From Streptomyces sp. 3214.6 (lineage in GTDB: Bacteria > Actinomycetota > Actinomycetes > Streptomycetales > Streptomycetaceae): a stretch of 64,000 nucleotides of DNA. Numbering within the stretch: the first letter of the stretch is position 1; every line of letters begins with the position of its first letter. Location: positions 3,658,001-3,722,000 of the forward strand of contig NZ_LT670819.1 of NCBI RefSeq assembly GCF_900129855.1. The letters are read 5' to 3'. The notes below the pieces were generated by a model that searched no databases, had not been told where the DNA came from, and saw only the letters and a program-made list of their open reading frames with translations. Below are positions 53,191 through 62,166 of the stretch, piece by piece. A program made the translations under genes and the position numbers.

Positions 53191-54735
53191 CTACCGCAGC
53201 GGCCCGGTGATCGTCTCCACCGCCGCGACGAGCCGGCCGTCGCGCACGAACGCGTCCGCCGCCGCGAGGTCGGGCGCGAGGAACCGGTCCGGGCCGGGGC
53301 CCTGGACGCCCGCCTTGCGCACGGCGTCGATGACCGCCCGGGTCGCGGGCGCCGGGGTCAGCCCCTCGCGCAGCTCCACGCCGCGTGTGGCGGCGTACAG
53401 CTCGACGGCGATGACGCGCGTCAGGTTGTCGATGGCGGTGCGCAGCTTGCGGGCGGCCGACCAGCCCATCGACACATGGTCCTCCTGCATCGCGGAGGAC
53501 GGGATCGAGTCGGCGGACGCCGGTACGGCCAGTCGCTTCAGCTCGCTGACCAGCGCGGCCTGCGTGTACTGGGCGATCATCAGGCCGGAGTCGACGCCGG
53601 CGTCGTCCGCGAGGAACGGCGGCAGGCCGTGGCTGCGGTTCTTGTCCAGCAGTCGGTCGGTGCGCCGCTCGGCGATGGAGGCGAGGTCGGCGACGGCGAT
53701 GGCGAGGAAGTCCAGGACGTAGGCGACCGGGGCGCCGTGGAAGTTGCCGTTGGACTCGACGCGCCCGTCGGGGAGGACGACCGGGTTGTCGACGGCCGAG
53801 GCCAGCTCGCGTTCGGCGACGAGCCGGGCGTGGGCCATGGTGTCGCGGCCGGCGCCGGCGACCTGCGGGGCGCAGCGCACCGAGTAGGCGTCCTGGACGC
53901 GGGGCGCGTCGTCCAGGTGGTGGCCGGTGAGCTCCGAACCCGCGAGGACGGCCAGCATGTTGGCGGCGCTGGCGCCCTGACCCGGGTGCGGGCGGATGGC
54001 GTGCAGTTCGGGGGCGAGGACCTTGTCGGTGCCGAGGAGGGCCTCCAGCGACAGGGCGGCCGTGACATCGGCGGACTTGTAGAGGAGGTCCAGGTCGGCG
54101 AGGGCCATGACCAGCATGCCGAGCATGCCGTCGGTGCCGTTGAGGAGCGCCAGGCCCTCCTTCTCGCGCAGCTCGACGGGGGCGATGCCGTGCTCGGCGA
54201 GGAGTTCGGCGGCGGGGCGCACGACGCCGTCCGGCCCCTCGGCGTCGCCCTCGCCCATCAGCGTGAGGGCGCAGTGCGAGAGCGGGGCCAGGTCGCCGGA
54301 GCAGCCGAGGGAGCCGTACTCGTGGACGACGGGGGTGATGCCGGCGTTGAGGATGTCGGCCATGGTCTGCGCGACCTCGGGCCGGACGCCGGTGTGCCCG
54401 GAGCAGACGGTCTTCAGCCGCAGGAACATCAGCGCCCGGACGACCTCCCGCTCGACGCGCGGGCCCATGCCGGCGGCGTGCGAGCGGACGATGTTGCGCT
54501 GCAGCTGGGTGCGGAGTTCCTGGCTGATGTGCCGGGTGGCGAGCGCGCCGAAACCGGTGGAGACGCCGTAGACGGGCTCGGGCTTGGCGGCCAGCGCGTC
54601 CACGATCTCGCGGGCCGCGGCGAGGGCCGCCACCGCTTCCGCGGAGAGCTCGATGCGGGCGCCGTCGCGCGCCACGGCGAGTACGTCGGACGCGGTCACT
54701 CCGGACGTCCCCACCACCACAGTGTGCATATCCAT
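53191..54735 (-). CDS. hutH: Histidine ammonia-lyase
   Basis: 514 residues from the ATG at 54735 (MDMHTVVVGTSGVTASDV). It converts histidine to trans-urocanate and ammonia, the first step of histidine degradation. The MIO cofactor forms from a three-residue motif; here it is Cys-Ser-Gly in GSLGCSGDLAPLSH, with Cys where many enzymes have Ala. Other marks are YGVSTGFGALATRHI, ESNGNFHG and QEDHVSMGWSAARKLR. The rest of the hut pathway is not in the window; hut genes are scattered in Streptomyces. A 12-bp direct repeat lies ~75 bp upstream. Confidence 0.96.
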   Translation of the reverse strand: MDMHTVVVGTSGVTASDVLAVARDGARIELSAEAVAALAAAREIVDALAAKPEPVYGVSTGFGALATRHISQELRTQLQRNIVRSHAAGMGPRVEREVVRALMFLRLKTVCSGHTGVRPEVAQTMADILNAGITPVVHEYGSLGCSGDLAPLSHCALTLMGEGDAEGPDGVVRPAAELLAEHGIAPVELREKEGLALLNGTDGMLGMLVMALADLDLLYKSADVTAALSLEALLGTDKVLAPELHAIRPHPGQGASAANMLAVLAGSELTGHHLDDAPRVQDAYSVRCAPQVAGAGRDTMAHARLVAERELASAVDNPVVLPDGRVESNGNFHGAPVAYVLDFLAIAVADLASIAERRTDRLLDKNRSHGLPPFLADDAGVDSGLMIAQYTQAALVSELKRLAVPASADSIPSSAMQEDHVSMGWSAARKLRTAIDNLTRVIAVELYAATRGVELREGLTPAPATRAVIDAVRKAGVQGPGPDRFLAPDLAAADAFVRDGRLVAAVETITGPLR

Positions 54736-54808
54736 ATTCAGGAGCGTACGCAGTGAAGACGGTGATGTCACCAGTGGGGGCCGGGTTCGCCCCTTACCGA
54801 ATACATCA

Positions 54809-54844
54809 CAGTCACCGTTACAGTCACCGCCACCGTCACAGGGA
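54809..54844. repeat. Direct repeats upstream of hutH
   Basis: CAGTCACCG occurs at 54809-54817 and 54821-54829, followed by CCGTCACAG, giving a 12-bp period. On the minus strand, in which hutH is transcribed, they read GTGACGG... and CGGTGACTG. They sit about 75-110 bp before the hutH start, where an activator or repressor could bind. Confidence 0.45.
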
Positions 54845-54849
54845 CCGCC

Positions 54850-56001
54850 TCAGGGCCGCCCCCTGAACCGCCGCCGCTCGGCGGGCCGCTCCCGCTCCCC
54901 CGACGGCGGCTCGTCGGCGAGGCGGACGACGGGATCGTCGGGCCCAGCCCGCCCGGCCACCACCGGACGGGCGGCCCGTACGGCCTTGGCACGGTACTGG
55001 GCGGCGTCGGCGAGCCGGAAGAGCCGGCGGGCGGAGCCCACGGGACCGATGGGGTCCCCGGTGGAGGCCACCCCGCAGGCCACGCCCTCACCGAGCTCCA
55101 GCTCACCGGCCCGGCGGCAGAGGTCGTCGGCGACCTTGACGACGTCGTCGGCGGGCGGCCCGACGGCCAGCAGACAGAACTCGTCCCCGCCGAGCCGGGC
55201 GGCCAGCGCGCCGGGCAGCATCGCCCCGCACAGCGACAGCACCGAGCCGAACCGCTCCAGCAACCGGTCCCCGACGGCGTGCCCGAGGCTGTCGTTGACC
55301 CGCTTCAGCCCGTTGAGGTCGCAGACGGCGAGGCTGACGACGACCCCCTCCGTCCGATGCCGCTCGACCGCCTCCTCAAGCCGTACGTCGACGGCGCGGC
55401 GGTTGGCCAGGCCGGTGAGGGCGTCGGTGAAGGCGAGCCGGCGGGCCTCCTGCAGCCGCTCCGTCTGGGCGAGCCCCGCGGCGACGACGGCGGCGAGGAC
55501 GGTCGCGAAGTCGGCGTCGGCCCGGTCGAAGACCGGGGTGCCGACGGAGCGGGCGACATACAACTCGCCCCAGGCCCGGCCGTGCAGCACGATCGGCGCG
55601 ACCACACAGGAGCCGCGGCCCCTGCGGCGCAGGGCGGCGACCCGCTGGTGGCAGTAGCCGGGGCGCCCCGCGGCAGGCCCCTGGGCCGTCTCGACCCAGG
55701 CGTTGGGCTCGCCGCCGGCCGCCCAGCGCTCGTGCAGGAACTCGGTGATCTCGGGGAACTGGTGCACCGGGTAGGCCTCGTCCTCCGGGAACTCGTCCTC
55801 GTCGGCGGCCCGGTCGCCCACGTTCGCCAGGACGCGCAGCCGCCCGAGGTCCCGCTCCCACACCGAGAGCGCGGCAAAGCCTCCGGCCAGCGCCCGGCAG
55901 GCCCCGAGGGCGGCCGCACGCCACGACTCGCGGGGGGTGTGCGCGGCCGCCATCCCCTGCGCGAGCGCCACCACGGCCACCAGGCGTCTGTCCTCACCCA
56001 T
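54850..56001 (-). CDS. cdgE: GAF-GGDEF protein, predicted diguanylate cyclase
   Basis: 383 residues, soluble. The N-terminal two thirds have a GAF-like sensory domain (CRALAGGFAALSVWERDLGRLRVLANVGDRAA, SCVVAPIVLHGRAWGELYVARSVG). The GGDEF domain follows (LAFTDALTGLANRRAVDVRLEEAV ... LGGDEFCLLAVG), with the active-site GGDEF intact. It thus likely makes c-di-GMP, which in Streptomyces holds the regulator BldD active and blocks development. By content and location it seems to be the CdgE orthologue of S. coelicolor. No EAL domain is present. GAF ligand unknown. Confidence 0.8.
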   Translation of the reverse strand: MGEDRRLVAVVALAQGMAAAHTPRESWRAAALGACRALAGGFAALSVWERDLGRLRVLANVGDRAADEDEFPEDEAYPVHQFPEITEFLHERWAAGGEPNAWVETAQGPAAGRPGYCHQRVAALRRRGRGSCVVAPIVLHGRAWGELYVARSVGTPVFDRADADFATVLAAVVAAGLAQTERLQEARRLAFTDALTGLANRRAVDVRLEEAVERHRTEGVVVSLAVCDLNGLKRVNDSLGHAVGDRLLERFGSVLSLCGAMLPGALAARLGGDEFCLLAVGPPADDVVKVADDLCRRAGELELGEGVACGVASTGDPIGPVGSARRLFRLADAAQYRAKAVRAARPVVAGRAGPDDPVVRLADEPPSGERERPAERRRFRGRP

Positions 56002-56089
56002 CTCCCCAGGCTAGGGATATTTGGGTTAAAAAGAGACACAGAGGAGCACTTAGAGTGACCCGACCCGCGACCACGGTCCCGAAAAGCGG

Positions 56090-56929
56090 TCACTCACCCG
56101 GCCACTGCGGCTTCCGCTTCTCGTTGAAGGCCGCCACGCCCTCCGCCCGGTCCCCCGAGAACGCCACCGACCGCCACGCCGCGTCCTCCACCTCCAGCCC
56201 GGCCCGCAGCTCCAGCCCCTGTCCGAGCCGCAGCGCCCGCTTCGCCGCCCGCAGGCCCACCGGCGAGTTCGCGCCGATCCGCGCGGCCAGCGCCAGCGCG
56301 TCCTCCCGGTCCCGCCCCTCCTCCACCAGGACGTCCACCAGGCCCAGTTCCCGCGCCTCGGCCGCCTCCACCCGGCGCGCCGTGAAGATCAGCTCGGCCG
56401 CCCGGGCCGCCCCCACCCGGCGCGGCAGCAGCTGCGTCCCGCCGCCCCCGGGGATCACCCCCACCGACACCTCGGGCAGCCCCACCACCGCCGTGCGGTC
56501 GGCCACGATGACATCGCAGGCCAGGGCCAGTTCGAAGCCGCCGCCCAGCGCGAAGCCGTGCACCGCGGCGACGGTGGGGACCGGCAGCTCCAGTACGCCG
56601 GTGTACGCCCCGCGGGTGAGCGGCCGCTGCCGGACCAGTTCGGCGTCGCTGAAGGAGTTCCGCTCCTTGAGGTCGGCGCCGACGCAGAACGCCCGCTCGT
56701 GCGTCGAGGTCAGCACGACCACCCGGACGTCCCGGTCCTCGCCCAGCGCCGCGCACGCCCCGGCGATCGACCGGGCCATGTCGGTGGAGACGGCGTTCAT
56801 GGCCTTCGGCCGGTCGAGGGCCAGCTCCGCGACGTGCCCGCCGTCCCCGTGCCGCCGCACCAGCACGAACTCCCCGAACCGCTCCTCGCCCGTGACACCG
56901 TTCGAGACACCGCCCATGACACCGCTCAC
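56090..56929 (-). CDS. Enoyl-CoA hydratase/isomerase family protein
   Basis: 279 residues from a GTG with GGAGG 5 bp upstream. It has the crotonase fold: oxyanion-hole segments AFCVGADLKERNSF and HGFALGGGFELALACDVIVA, with the catalytic-region loop LPEVSVGVIPGGGGTQLLPRRVG and the Glu positions of hydratases. It should act on acyl-CoA esters in fatty-acid or branched-chain degradation. A direct repeat of GGTTAAC lies 11-27 bp before the start and probably binds a repressor. Exact substrate unknown. Confidence 0.9.
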   Translation of the reverse strand: MSGVMGGVSNGVTGEERFGEFVLVRRHGDGGHVAELALDRPKAMNAVSTDMARSIAGACAALGEDRDVRVVVLTSTHERAFCVGADLKERNSFSDAELVRQRPLTRGAYTGVLELPVPTVAAVHGFALGGGFELALACDVIVADRTAVVGLPEVSVGVIPGGGGTQLLPRRVGAARAAELIFTARRVEAAEARELGLVDVLVEEGRDREDALALAARIGANSPVGLRAAKRALRLGQGLELRAGLEVEDAAWRSVAFSGDRAEGVAAFNEKRKPQWPGE

Positions 56930-56939
56930 GACACCCTCC

Positions 56940-56956
56940 GGTTAACGCGGGTTAAC
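56940..56956. promoter_or_regulatory. GGTTAAC direct repeat before the enoyl-CoA hydratase gene
   Basis: GGTTAAC-GCG-GGTTAAC, in which each GTTAAC is palindromic, sits 11 bp before the GTG start. Close to the ribosome site, it is well placed for a transcriptional repressor such as a TetR-type fatty-acid regulator. No regulator is next to it. Confidence 0.45.
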
Positions 56957-57144
56957 TTCTTTCGTTCGCCCGATCATCGCAGCCGGGGTCCCCGGGCGAA
57001 AGAGCGGACCCGTCGCCCGACGCGGCCCCGCCCACCCGTTCGAGTGACATCCCGCCCAACTCCCCCCGCACCGCCCACGGGAGCGCATACCGTGCGTCCG
57101 CCCCGGCGCATCGGGGGCGCGACCGCATCGGGAGGGAACGCGCG

Positions 57145-57879
57145 ATGACGAGCACGCGGACCGGGCTGGACGATCCGGCACGTCAGGACGCGACGGCGGC
57201 CTGGGACGGGGCGCCACCCGAGGAGGCCGGCCCGCTGTGGGCCCCGCGCGTCCGCGGCCGGCACCGCCGCCCCCGCCCCCGCAAGGTGCTGTTCGCCGCG
57301 GGCGGCCTCGCGCTGGCCGCCGGCATGCTGAGCCTCGTCCGGCTGACTCCCCACTCGGGCGACGTCACCGGCATCGGCGCGGCGGAAGCCGAATCCCAGC
57401 CCGACCCGGTCACGGACACAGCCACGGACACAGACGCCTCTACGGGCGCGGGCACGGGTACCGGTACGGCTGTCGGGGGCACCGGCACCGGCGCCGGCAG
57501 GGACAAGGGCCGCTCGGCCGACGCGGCCGTCCCCGGCGCCGCCGCCCCGACCGCGCCCACCGCCATGGGGGGAGCGAGCGCGAGGCCGACTCCCGGGGTC
57601 GGCCTGGTCCCCGGCACCCCGGGCTCGGCCACGTCCGTCGCCCTCACCCCGGGTGCCACCTACACTCCGGTCGCGCCCCACGCCCAGGCGCCCGCGCCCG
57701 CGAGGACGGCCGCCCCGCGGCCCACGGCGACCCCGACACCGTCGGCCGCACCGACGACGGCGGCGCCCGCACCCCAGCCGCAGAATCCGGGGCCGGGGCA
57801 GTCGGGGCAGCCGGGCGTCTGCGTCCCGGTCGTCGGCCTCTGTGTGGACCCACTGGGCGCTCCGGTACCGAAGCTGTAG
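57145..57879 (+). CDS. Membrane protein with long Ala/Thr/Pro-rich outer tail
   Basis: 244 residues. A polar, basic N-terminus (PLWAPRVRGRHRRPRPRKVL) precedes one membrane helix (FAAGGLALAAGMLSLVRL) and ~175 residues rich in Ala, Thr, Pro, Gly and Ser (TDTATDTDASTGAGTGTGTA). The end has two cysteines (PGVCVPVVGLCVDPLG) that may form a disulfide at the tip. This design suits a surface-exposed or wall-spanning protein. No known domain is seen. The ATG is preceded by GGGAG at a good distance. Confidence 0.65.
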   Translation: MTSTRTGLDDPARQDATAAWDGAPPEEAGPLWAPRVRGRHRRPRPRKVLFAAGGLALAAGMLSLVRLTPHSGDVTGIGAAEAESQPDPVTDTATDTDASTGAGTGTGTAVGGTGTGAGRDKGRSADAAVPGAAAPTAPTAMGGASARPTPGVGLVPGTPGSATSVALTPGATYTPVAPHAQAPAPARTAAPRPTATPTPSAAPTTAAPAPQPQNPGPGQSGQPGVCVPVVGLCVDPLGAPVPKL

Positions 57880-57923
57880 CCCGCTGGAGCTCCAGCCGAC
57901 CACGGCTCCAGCCCGCTACCGGT

Positions 57924-59075
57924 TCAGGCTTCCTCGTTGTTGCGCCGGGTGAGCAGCCAGGGCTCGACCACGCCGAGACCGCGTACCGGCCGCTGCCACA
58001 TGGGCTGCAGTGCGAAGCGGTACGTGGGCGGCTCCTCGCCCTCCTTCTCGGCGGCGGCGGCCTCTTCTGCTGCCTCCGCCTCCGAGGCCGGGGCGTCGCC
58101 CGTGCGGATCAGCTCCTCGGCGAACGCGCTGTCGACGAGGACGGCGTCCCGGGGCGCTATCGACGTCAGCCGGGAGGCCAGGTTGACGGTCGTGCCGAAG
58201 ACATCGCCCATCCGGGTGGTGACGGTGCCGAAGGCCATGCCGACCCGCAGTTCGGGCATCGTCTCGTCGTTGCTCATCGTCTCGACCAGCAGCAGCGCGA
58301 TGTCGGCCGCGGTGCCCGCGTCGTCGGCCGCGTAGAGCACCTCGTCGCCGAGGGTCTTGATCAGGCGTCCGCCGCGGGCGGCGACCAGGTCGGCGGAGGT
58401 GGTCTCGAAGGCCTCGACCAGCTCGCCGAGTTCCTCCTCCTCCATGCGGCGCGTCAGCCGGGTGAAGCCGACGAGGTCGGCGAAGCAGACGGCGAGTCGC
58501 CGGTCGACCATCTCCTCGTCGTCCGCGGCCTGCACGACCCGGCCGGCCGAGGCGGCGAGCTGGCGCCGCCAGACGTAGACGAGGAACTCCTCCAGCTCGG
58601 GCAGCAGCAGTTCGACGATGGGATACGTGACCTCGGTGCGGGTCATGCCCGGCTCGGGCGGCTCGGTCAGGCCCTCCAGGAAGGAGTCGATCTGCCATTC
58701 CGCCAGCCGGGCGGTGGTCTGCCCGGTGGACCGGGCCACCTGCACGGCCATCGCCTCGCTCAGCAGCCCCGCCTCGACGAGACCCGCGAGTCGCCGCAGG
58801 GCGAGGACGTCGGCCTCGGTGAGCGCCTTGGCCTGTCCGATGTCGGCGAAGCCCATGGCCCGCCAGAAGCGCGACGCCAGCTCCATGGAGACGCCGGCGC
58901 TGCGGGCGGCCTGAAAGGGGGTGTAGCGCCGCTCGGCGCCGAGGATGAGCTGTTCGAGGCGCAGCGCGAGAGGATGCGGGTCCTCACCGGGGTCGCCCGG
59001 CTCGCCGGGTTCGGCGGCCGGCAGGTTTACCCGGCCGTCCGCGCCCGCGCCGGAGCCCGTGTCGTCGACGGTCAC
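57924..59075 (-). CDS. cya: Adenylate cyclase, class III
   Basis: 383 residues. After a polar start, residues ~35-175 are helical (RYTPFQAARSAGVSMELASRFWRAMGF) and resemble the autoinhibitory N-domain of mycobacterial Rv1264-type cyclases, known for pH control. The cyclase domain follows: CFADLVGFTRLTRRM with the first metal Asp, TLGDEVLYAADDAG with the second, and GDVFGTTVNLASRLTSIAP with the transition-state region. It should make cAMP, which with Crp acts in germination and development in Streptomyces. An acidic Ala/Glu stretch near the end is typical. Confidence 0.92.
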   Translation of the reverse strand: MTVDDTGSGAGADGRVNLPAAEPGEPGDPGEDPHPLALRLEQLILGAERRYTPFQAARSAGVSMELASRFWRAMGFADIGQAKALTEADVLALRRLAGLVEAGLLSEAMAVQVARSTGQTTARLAEWQIDSFLEGLTEPPEPGMTRTEVTYPIVELLLPELEEFLVYVWRRQLAASAGRVVQAADDEEMVDRRLAVCFADLVGFTRLTRRMEEEELGELVEAFETTSADLVAARGGRLIKTLGDEVLYAADDAGTAADIALLLVETMSNDETMPELRVGMAFGTVTTRMGDVFGTTVNLASRLTSIAPRDAVLVDSAFAEELIRTGDAPASEAEAAEEAAAAEKEGEEPPTYRFALQPMWQRPVRGLGVVEPWLLTRRNNEEA

Positions 59076-59190
59076 GCCTGCTGCCCTTCCGATCTTCCGC
59101 GGTCAGGTATCGACCGGCCTCAACTCTACGGCAGGTGTGCCCCAGCTCACTCCGTTCCGTTCGGCAGGGAGCATGGTGCCCGGCGTTCCT

Positions 59191-59209
59191 GTCGACCGTT
59201 GCGGTCGAC
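59191..59209. promoter_or_regulatory. Inverted repeat between birA and cya
   Basis: GTCGACCG-TTG-CGGTCGAC is a perfect 8-bp inverted repeat, followed closely by another GGTCGACG. It is 42 bp downstream of the birA stop and ~115 bp upstream of cya, so it may be a terminator or an operator. Confidence 0.4.
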
Positions 59210-59250
59210 GGTTCCGGTCGACGTCTTCCGTCAACCGGGGGACGACGGTC

Positions 59251-60108
59251 TCACGCCGGTCGCAGGTGGACGATGTCTCCCGCGCCCACCGGCTCCTGCA
59301 CGCCTTCCTTCGTGGCGATGACGAGCCGTCCGTCGCCGTCGACCGCGACCGCCTCGCCGACGATCGACCGGTCCCCCGGCAGTTCGGCCCGTACCGTTCG
59401 TCCCAGGGTCGCGCACCCCGCCGCGTACGTCTCCTGCAGACCGCTGGCCGCGGGGTCGCCGCCGGCCTCGCGCCAGCGCCCGTACCACTGCTCCAGCGAC
59501 CGCAGGACGCCCCGCAGCAGCGGGTCCCGGTCGGTGTTCTGGGCGCCCGCGAGCGCCAGCGAACCCGCCTGGGGGACGGGGAGTTCGTCCGCGCGCAGGC
59601 TGACGTTGATGCCGACGCCGACGACCACCGCGTCCTGGCCCGCCCGCTCGGCGAGGATGCCGCCGGCCTTGCGTTCCTCGCCCTCGACGGTCACCAGGAG
59701 GTCGTTGGGCCACTTGAGTGCCGTGTCGACGCCCGCCACCCGGGACAGTCCCGTCGCCACGGCGACCCCGGTGAGCAGCGGCAGCCAGCCCCAGCGGGAC
59801 ACCGGCACCCCGCTCGGGGCGAGCAGCACGGAGAAGAACAGGCCGGACCGCGGGGGCGCCGACCATCGGCGGTCCAGACGTCCCCGGCCCGCCGTCTGCT
59901 CCTCGGCGACGAGGATCGCGCCCTCGCCGGCCTGGCCCGCGCTCGCCGCCGCCACCAGGTCGGAGTTGGTGGAGCCGGTGCTCTGCACCACCTCCACCCC
60001 CGTCCACAGCCCGTCCCGCCGAAGCAGCGCGCGGCGCAGGGCCAGGACGTCGAGGGGCGGACGGTCCAGATCGGACCACCGGCTGCTGCCTGCGTCTCGC
60101 GGTGTCAT
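59251..60108 (-). CDS. birA: Biotin-[acetyl-CoA-carboxylase] ligase
   Basis: 285 residues from the ATG at 60108. The biotin-AMP site is in STGSTNSDLVAAASAG, and AEEQTAGRGRLDRRWSAPPRSGLFFSVLL is the GRGR(L)xRxW signature. ALKWPNDLLV carries the catalytic Lys. The C-terminal SH3-like part ends in VQEPVGAGDIVHLRP. There is no N-terminal helix-turn-helix, so it is a group I enzyme that only biotinylates. Its substrate, the carboxylase alpha subunit with a biotin carrier, begins at the right edge. It is divergent from pccB. Confidence 0.95.
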   Translation of the reverse strand: MTPRDAGSSRWSDLDRPPLDVLALRRALLRRDGLWTGVEVVQSTGSTNSDLVAAASAGQAGEGAILVAEEQTAGRGRLDRRWSAPPRSGLFFSVLLAPSGVPVSRWGWLPLLTGVAVATGLSRVAGVDTALKWPNDLLVTVEGEERKAGGILAERAGQDAVVVGVGINVSLRADELPVPQAGSLALAGAQNTDRDPLLRGVLRSLEQWYGRWREAGGDPAASGLQETYAAGCATLGRTVRAELPGDRSIVGEAVAVDGDGRLVIATKEGVQEPVGAGDIVHLRPA

Positions 60109-60218
60109 GAAAGCCACCCTAGGTGTGTTGTACGCCGCACTGCCGATCGGTAAGGGCAGCACTACTCTACGGATGAGTAACCGTCCCCCCTTTTGAGCAG
60201 GCAGGGAGCCACATCCCG

Positions 60219-61832
60219 ATGTCCGAGCCGGAAGAGCGCCCAGAGATCCAAGGGATCGACATCCACACCACCGCGGGCAAGCTCGCGGATCTCCAGCGTC
60301 GCGTCCAGGAAGCGACGCACGCCGGTTCGGAACGCGCCGTCGAGAAGCAGCACGCCAAGGGCAAGCTGACGGCCCGTGAGCGGATCGAGCTGCTCCTCGA
60401 CGAGGGTTCCTTCGTCGAGTTGGACGAGTTCGCCCGGCACCGCTCCACCAACTTCGGCCTGGAGAACAACCGCCCGTACGGAGACGGCGTCGTCACCGGT
60501 TACGGCACGGTCGACGGCCGTCCCGTCGCGGTCTTCTCCCAGGATTTCACCGTCTTCGGCGGCGCGCTCGGCGAGGTCTACGGCCAGAAGATCGTCAAGG
60601 TGATGGACTTCGCGCTGAAGACCGGCTGTCCGGTCATCGGCATCAACGACTCCGGCGGCGCCCGCATCCAGGAGGGCGTGGCCTCGCTGGGCGCGTACGG
60701 CGAGATCTTCCGCCGCAACACCCATGCGTCCGGCGTGATCCCGCAGATCAGCCTGGTCGTCGGCCCCTGCGCGGGCGGCGCGGTCTACTCCCCCGCGATC
60801 ACCGACTTCACGGTGATGGTCGACCAGACCTCGCACATGTTCATCACGGGCCCCGACGTCATCAAGACGGTGACCGGCGAGGACGTCGGCTTCGAGGAGC
60901 TGGGCGGCGCCCGCACCCACAACTCCACCTCGGGCGTGGCGCACCACATGGCCGGCGACGAGAAGGACGCCATCGAGTACGTCAAGCAGCTGCTGTCGTA
61001 CCTGCCGTCCAACAACCTCAGCGAGCCCCCGGTGTTCCCGGAGGAGGCGGACCTCGCCGTCACCGACGAGGACCTGGAGTTGGACTCCGTCGTCCCGGAC
61101 AGCGCGAACCAGCCGTACGACATGCACACGGTGATCGAACACGTCCTGGACGACGCCGAGTTCTTCGAGACCCAGGCGCTGTTCGCGCCGAACATCCTCA
61201 CCGGTTACGGCAGGGTCGAGGGCCACCCGGTCGGCATCGTCGCCAACCAGCCGATGCAGTTCGCGGGCTGTCTGGACATCACGGCCTCCGAGAAGGCGGC
61301 CCGGTTCGTGCGCACCTGCGACGCCTTCAACATCCCGGTCCTGACCTTCGTGGACGTGCCCGGCTTCCTGCCCGGCGTCGACCAGGAGCACGACGGCATC
61401 ATCCGCCGCGGCGCCAAGCTGATCTACGCCTACGCCGAGGCCACGGTCCCGCTCATCACGGTGATCACCCGCAAGGCCTTCGGCGGCGCCTACGACGTCA
61501 TGGGCTCCAAGCACCTGGGCGCCGACATCAATCTGGCCTGGCCGACCGCCCAGATCGCGGTGATGGGCGCGCAGGGCGCGGTCAACATCCTGCACCGCCG
61601 CACGATCGCGGAGGCGGAGGCGAACGGGGAGGACCTGGAGGCGGTGCGCGCCCGCCTGATCCGCGAGTACGAGGACACCCTCCTCAACCCGTACATCGCG
61701 GCCGAGCGCGGCTACGTCGACTCGGTGATCATGCCGTCCGACACCCGCCGCCACATCGTCCGCGGGCTGCGTCAGCTGCGCACCAAGCGGGAATCCCTGC
61801 CCCCGAAGAAGCACGGCAACATCCCCCTCTAG
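60219..61832 (+). CDS. pccB: Propionyl-CoA carboxylase beta (carboxyltransferase) subunit
   Basis: 537 residues, nearly identical in outline to S. coelicolor PccB. It moves the carboxyl from biotin to propionyl-CoA, giving methylmalonyl-CoA, the extender for methyl-branched polyketides and fatty acids. Both acyl-CoA and biotin lobes are seen: [27 protein letters not shown] and [13 protein letters not shown], then [23 protein letters not shown] and [23 protein letters not shown]. Specificity for propionyl rests on conserved Asp near FVDVPGFLP, which cannot be settled from this reading. It is followed by pccE. Confidence 0.96.
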   Translation: MSEPEERPEIQGIDIHTTAGKLADLQRRVQEATHAGSERAVEKQHAKGKLTARERIELLLDEGSFVELDEFARHRSTNFGLENNRPYGDGVVTGYGTVDGRPVAVFSQDFTVFGGALGEVYGQKIVKVMDFALKTGCPVIGINDSGGARIQEGVASLGAYGEIFRRNTHASGVIPQISLVVGPCAGGAVYSPAITDFTVMVDQTSHMFITGPDVIKTVTGEDVGFEELGGARTHNSTSGVAHHMAGDEKDAIEYVKQLLSYLPSNNLSEPPVFPEEADLAVTDEDLELDSVVPDSANQPYDMHTVIEHVLDDAEFFETQALFAPNILTGYGRVEGHPVGIVANQPMQFAGCLDITASEKAARFVRTCDAFNIPVLTFVDVPGFLPGVDQEHDGIIRRGAKLIYAYAEATVPLITVITRKAFGGAYDVMGSKHLGADINLAWPTAQIAVMGAQGAVNILHRRTIAEAEANGEDLEAVRARLIREYEDTLLNPYIAAERGYVDSVIMPSDTRRHIVRGLRQLRTKRESLPPKKHGNIPL

Positions 61833-61849
61833 GCCTGCTGGGAGCCGTC

Positions 61850-62059
61850 ATGAACATCAAGGTCGTACGGGGCAACCCGACCCCCGAGGAGCTCGCCGCC
61901 GCCCTGGCGGTGGTCCGAGCCCGCGCCGCGGCGGCGACAGCCGAGCCGCCCGGCGCGACCGGCCCGAGGGACGCGTGGTCCGACCCGTCGCGGATCGCGG
62001 CCCACCGCCTGCCCCACCCGGGCCAGTCGTCCTGGACCCGCACCTACTGGCCGGGGTGA
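61850..62059 (+). CDS. pccE: Acyl-CoA carboxylase epsilon subunit
   Basis: 69 residues, 17 bp after pccB. The conserved IKVVRGNPTPEELAAALAVVRARAAA and the C-terminal HRLPHPGQSSWTRTYWPG fit the small epsilon subunits unique to actinobacteria, which raise the activity of the alpha-beta carboxylase complex. No enzyme motif of its own. It was easily missed because of its size. Confidence 0.9.
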   Translation: MNIKVVRGNPTPEELAAALAVVRARAAAATAEPPGATGPRDAWSDPSRIAAHRLPHPGQSSWTRTYWPG

Positions 62060-62067
62060 GCGGACTC

Positions 62068-62089
62068 AGGGGCGCGGGGAACCGCGCAC
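62068..62089. repeat. Streptomyces intergenic repeat, AGGGGCGCGGGGAAC type
   Basis: AGGGGCGCGGGGAACCGCGC lies just after the pccE stop. I recall very similar AGGGGCGCGGGGAACTGCGCGAC sequences dispersed in Streptomyces genomes. GCGCGGGG and CCGCGC can pair as a short hairpin. Confidence 0.55.
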
Positions 62090-62166
62090 CGCGGAACAGC
62101 ACCGGGCGCCGATTTTGAGTACCCGTACTCAGGCGCCCGGACCCGGCCAAGCCCCACGCTGGTGGC

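Noticed and set aside
54768..55106. Short frame with VTVTVTVT near hutH
   Set aside because: Produced by the 12-bp DNA repeats and the shadow of the GGDEF gene.
60162..61814. 550-aa minus-strand open frame over pccB
   Set aside because: PccB is unmistakable; the opposite frame has no start context or domain.
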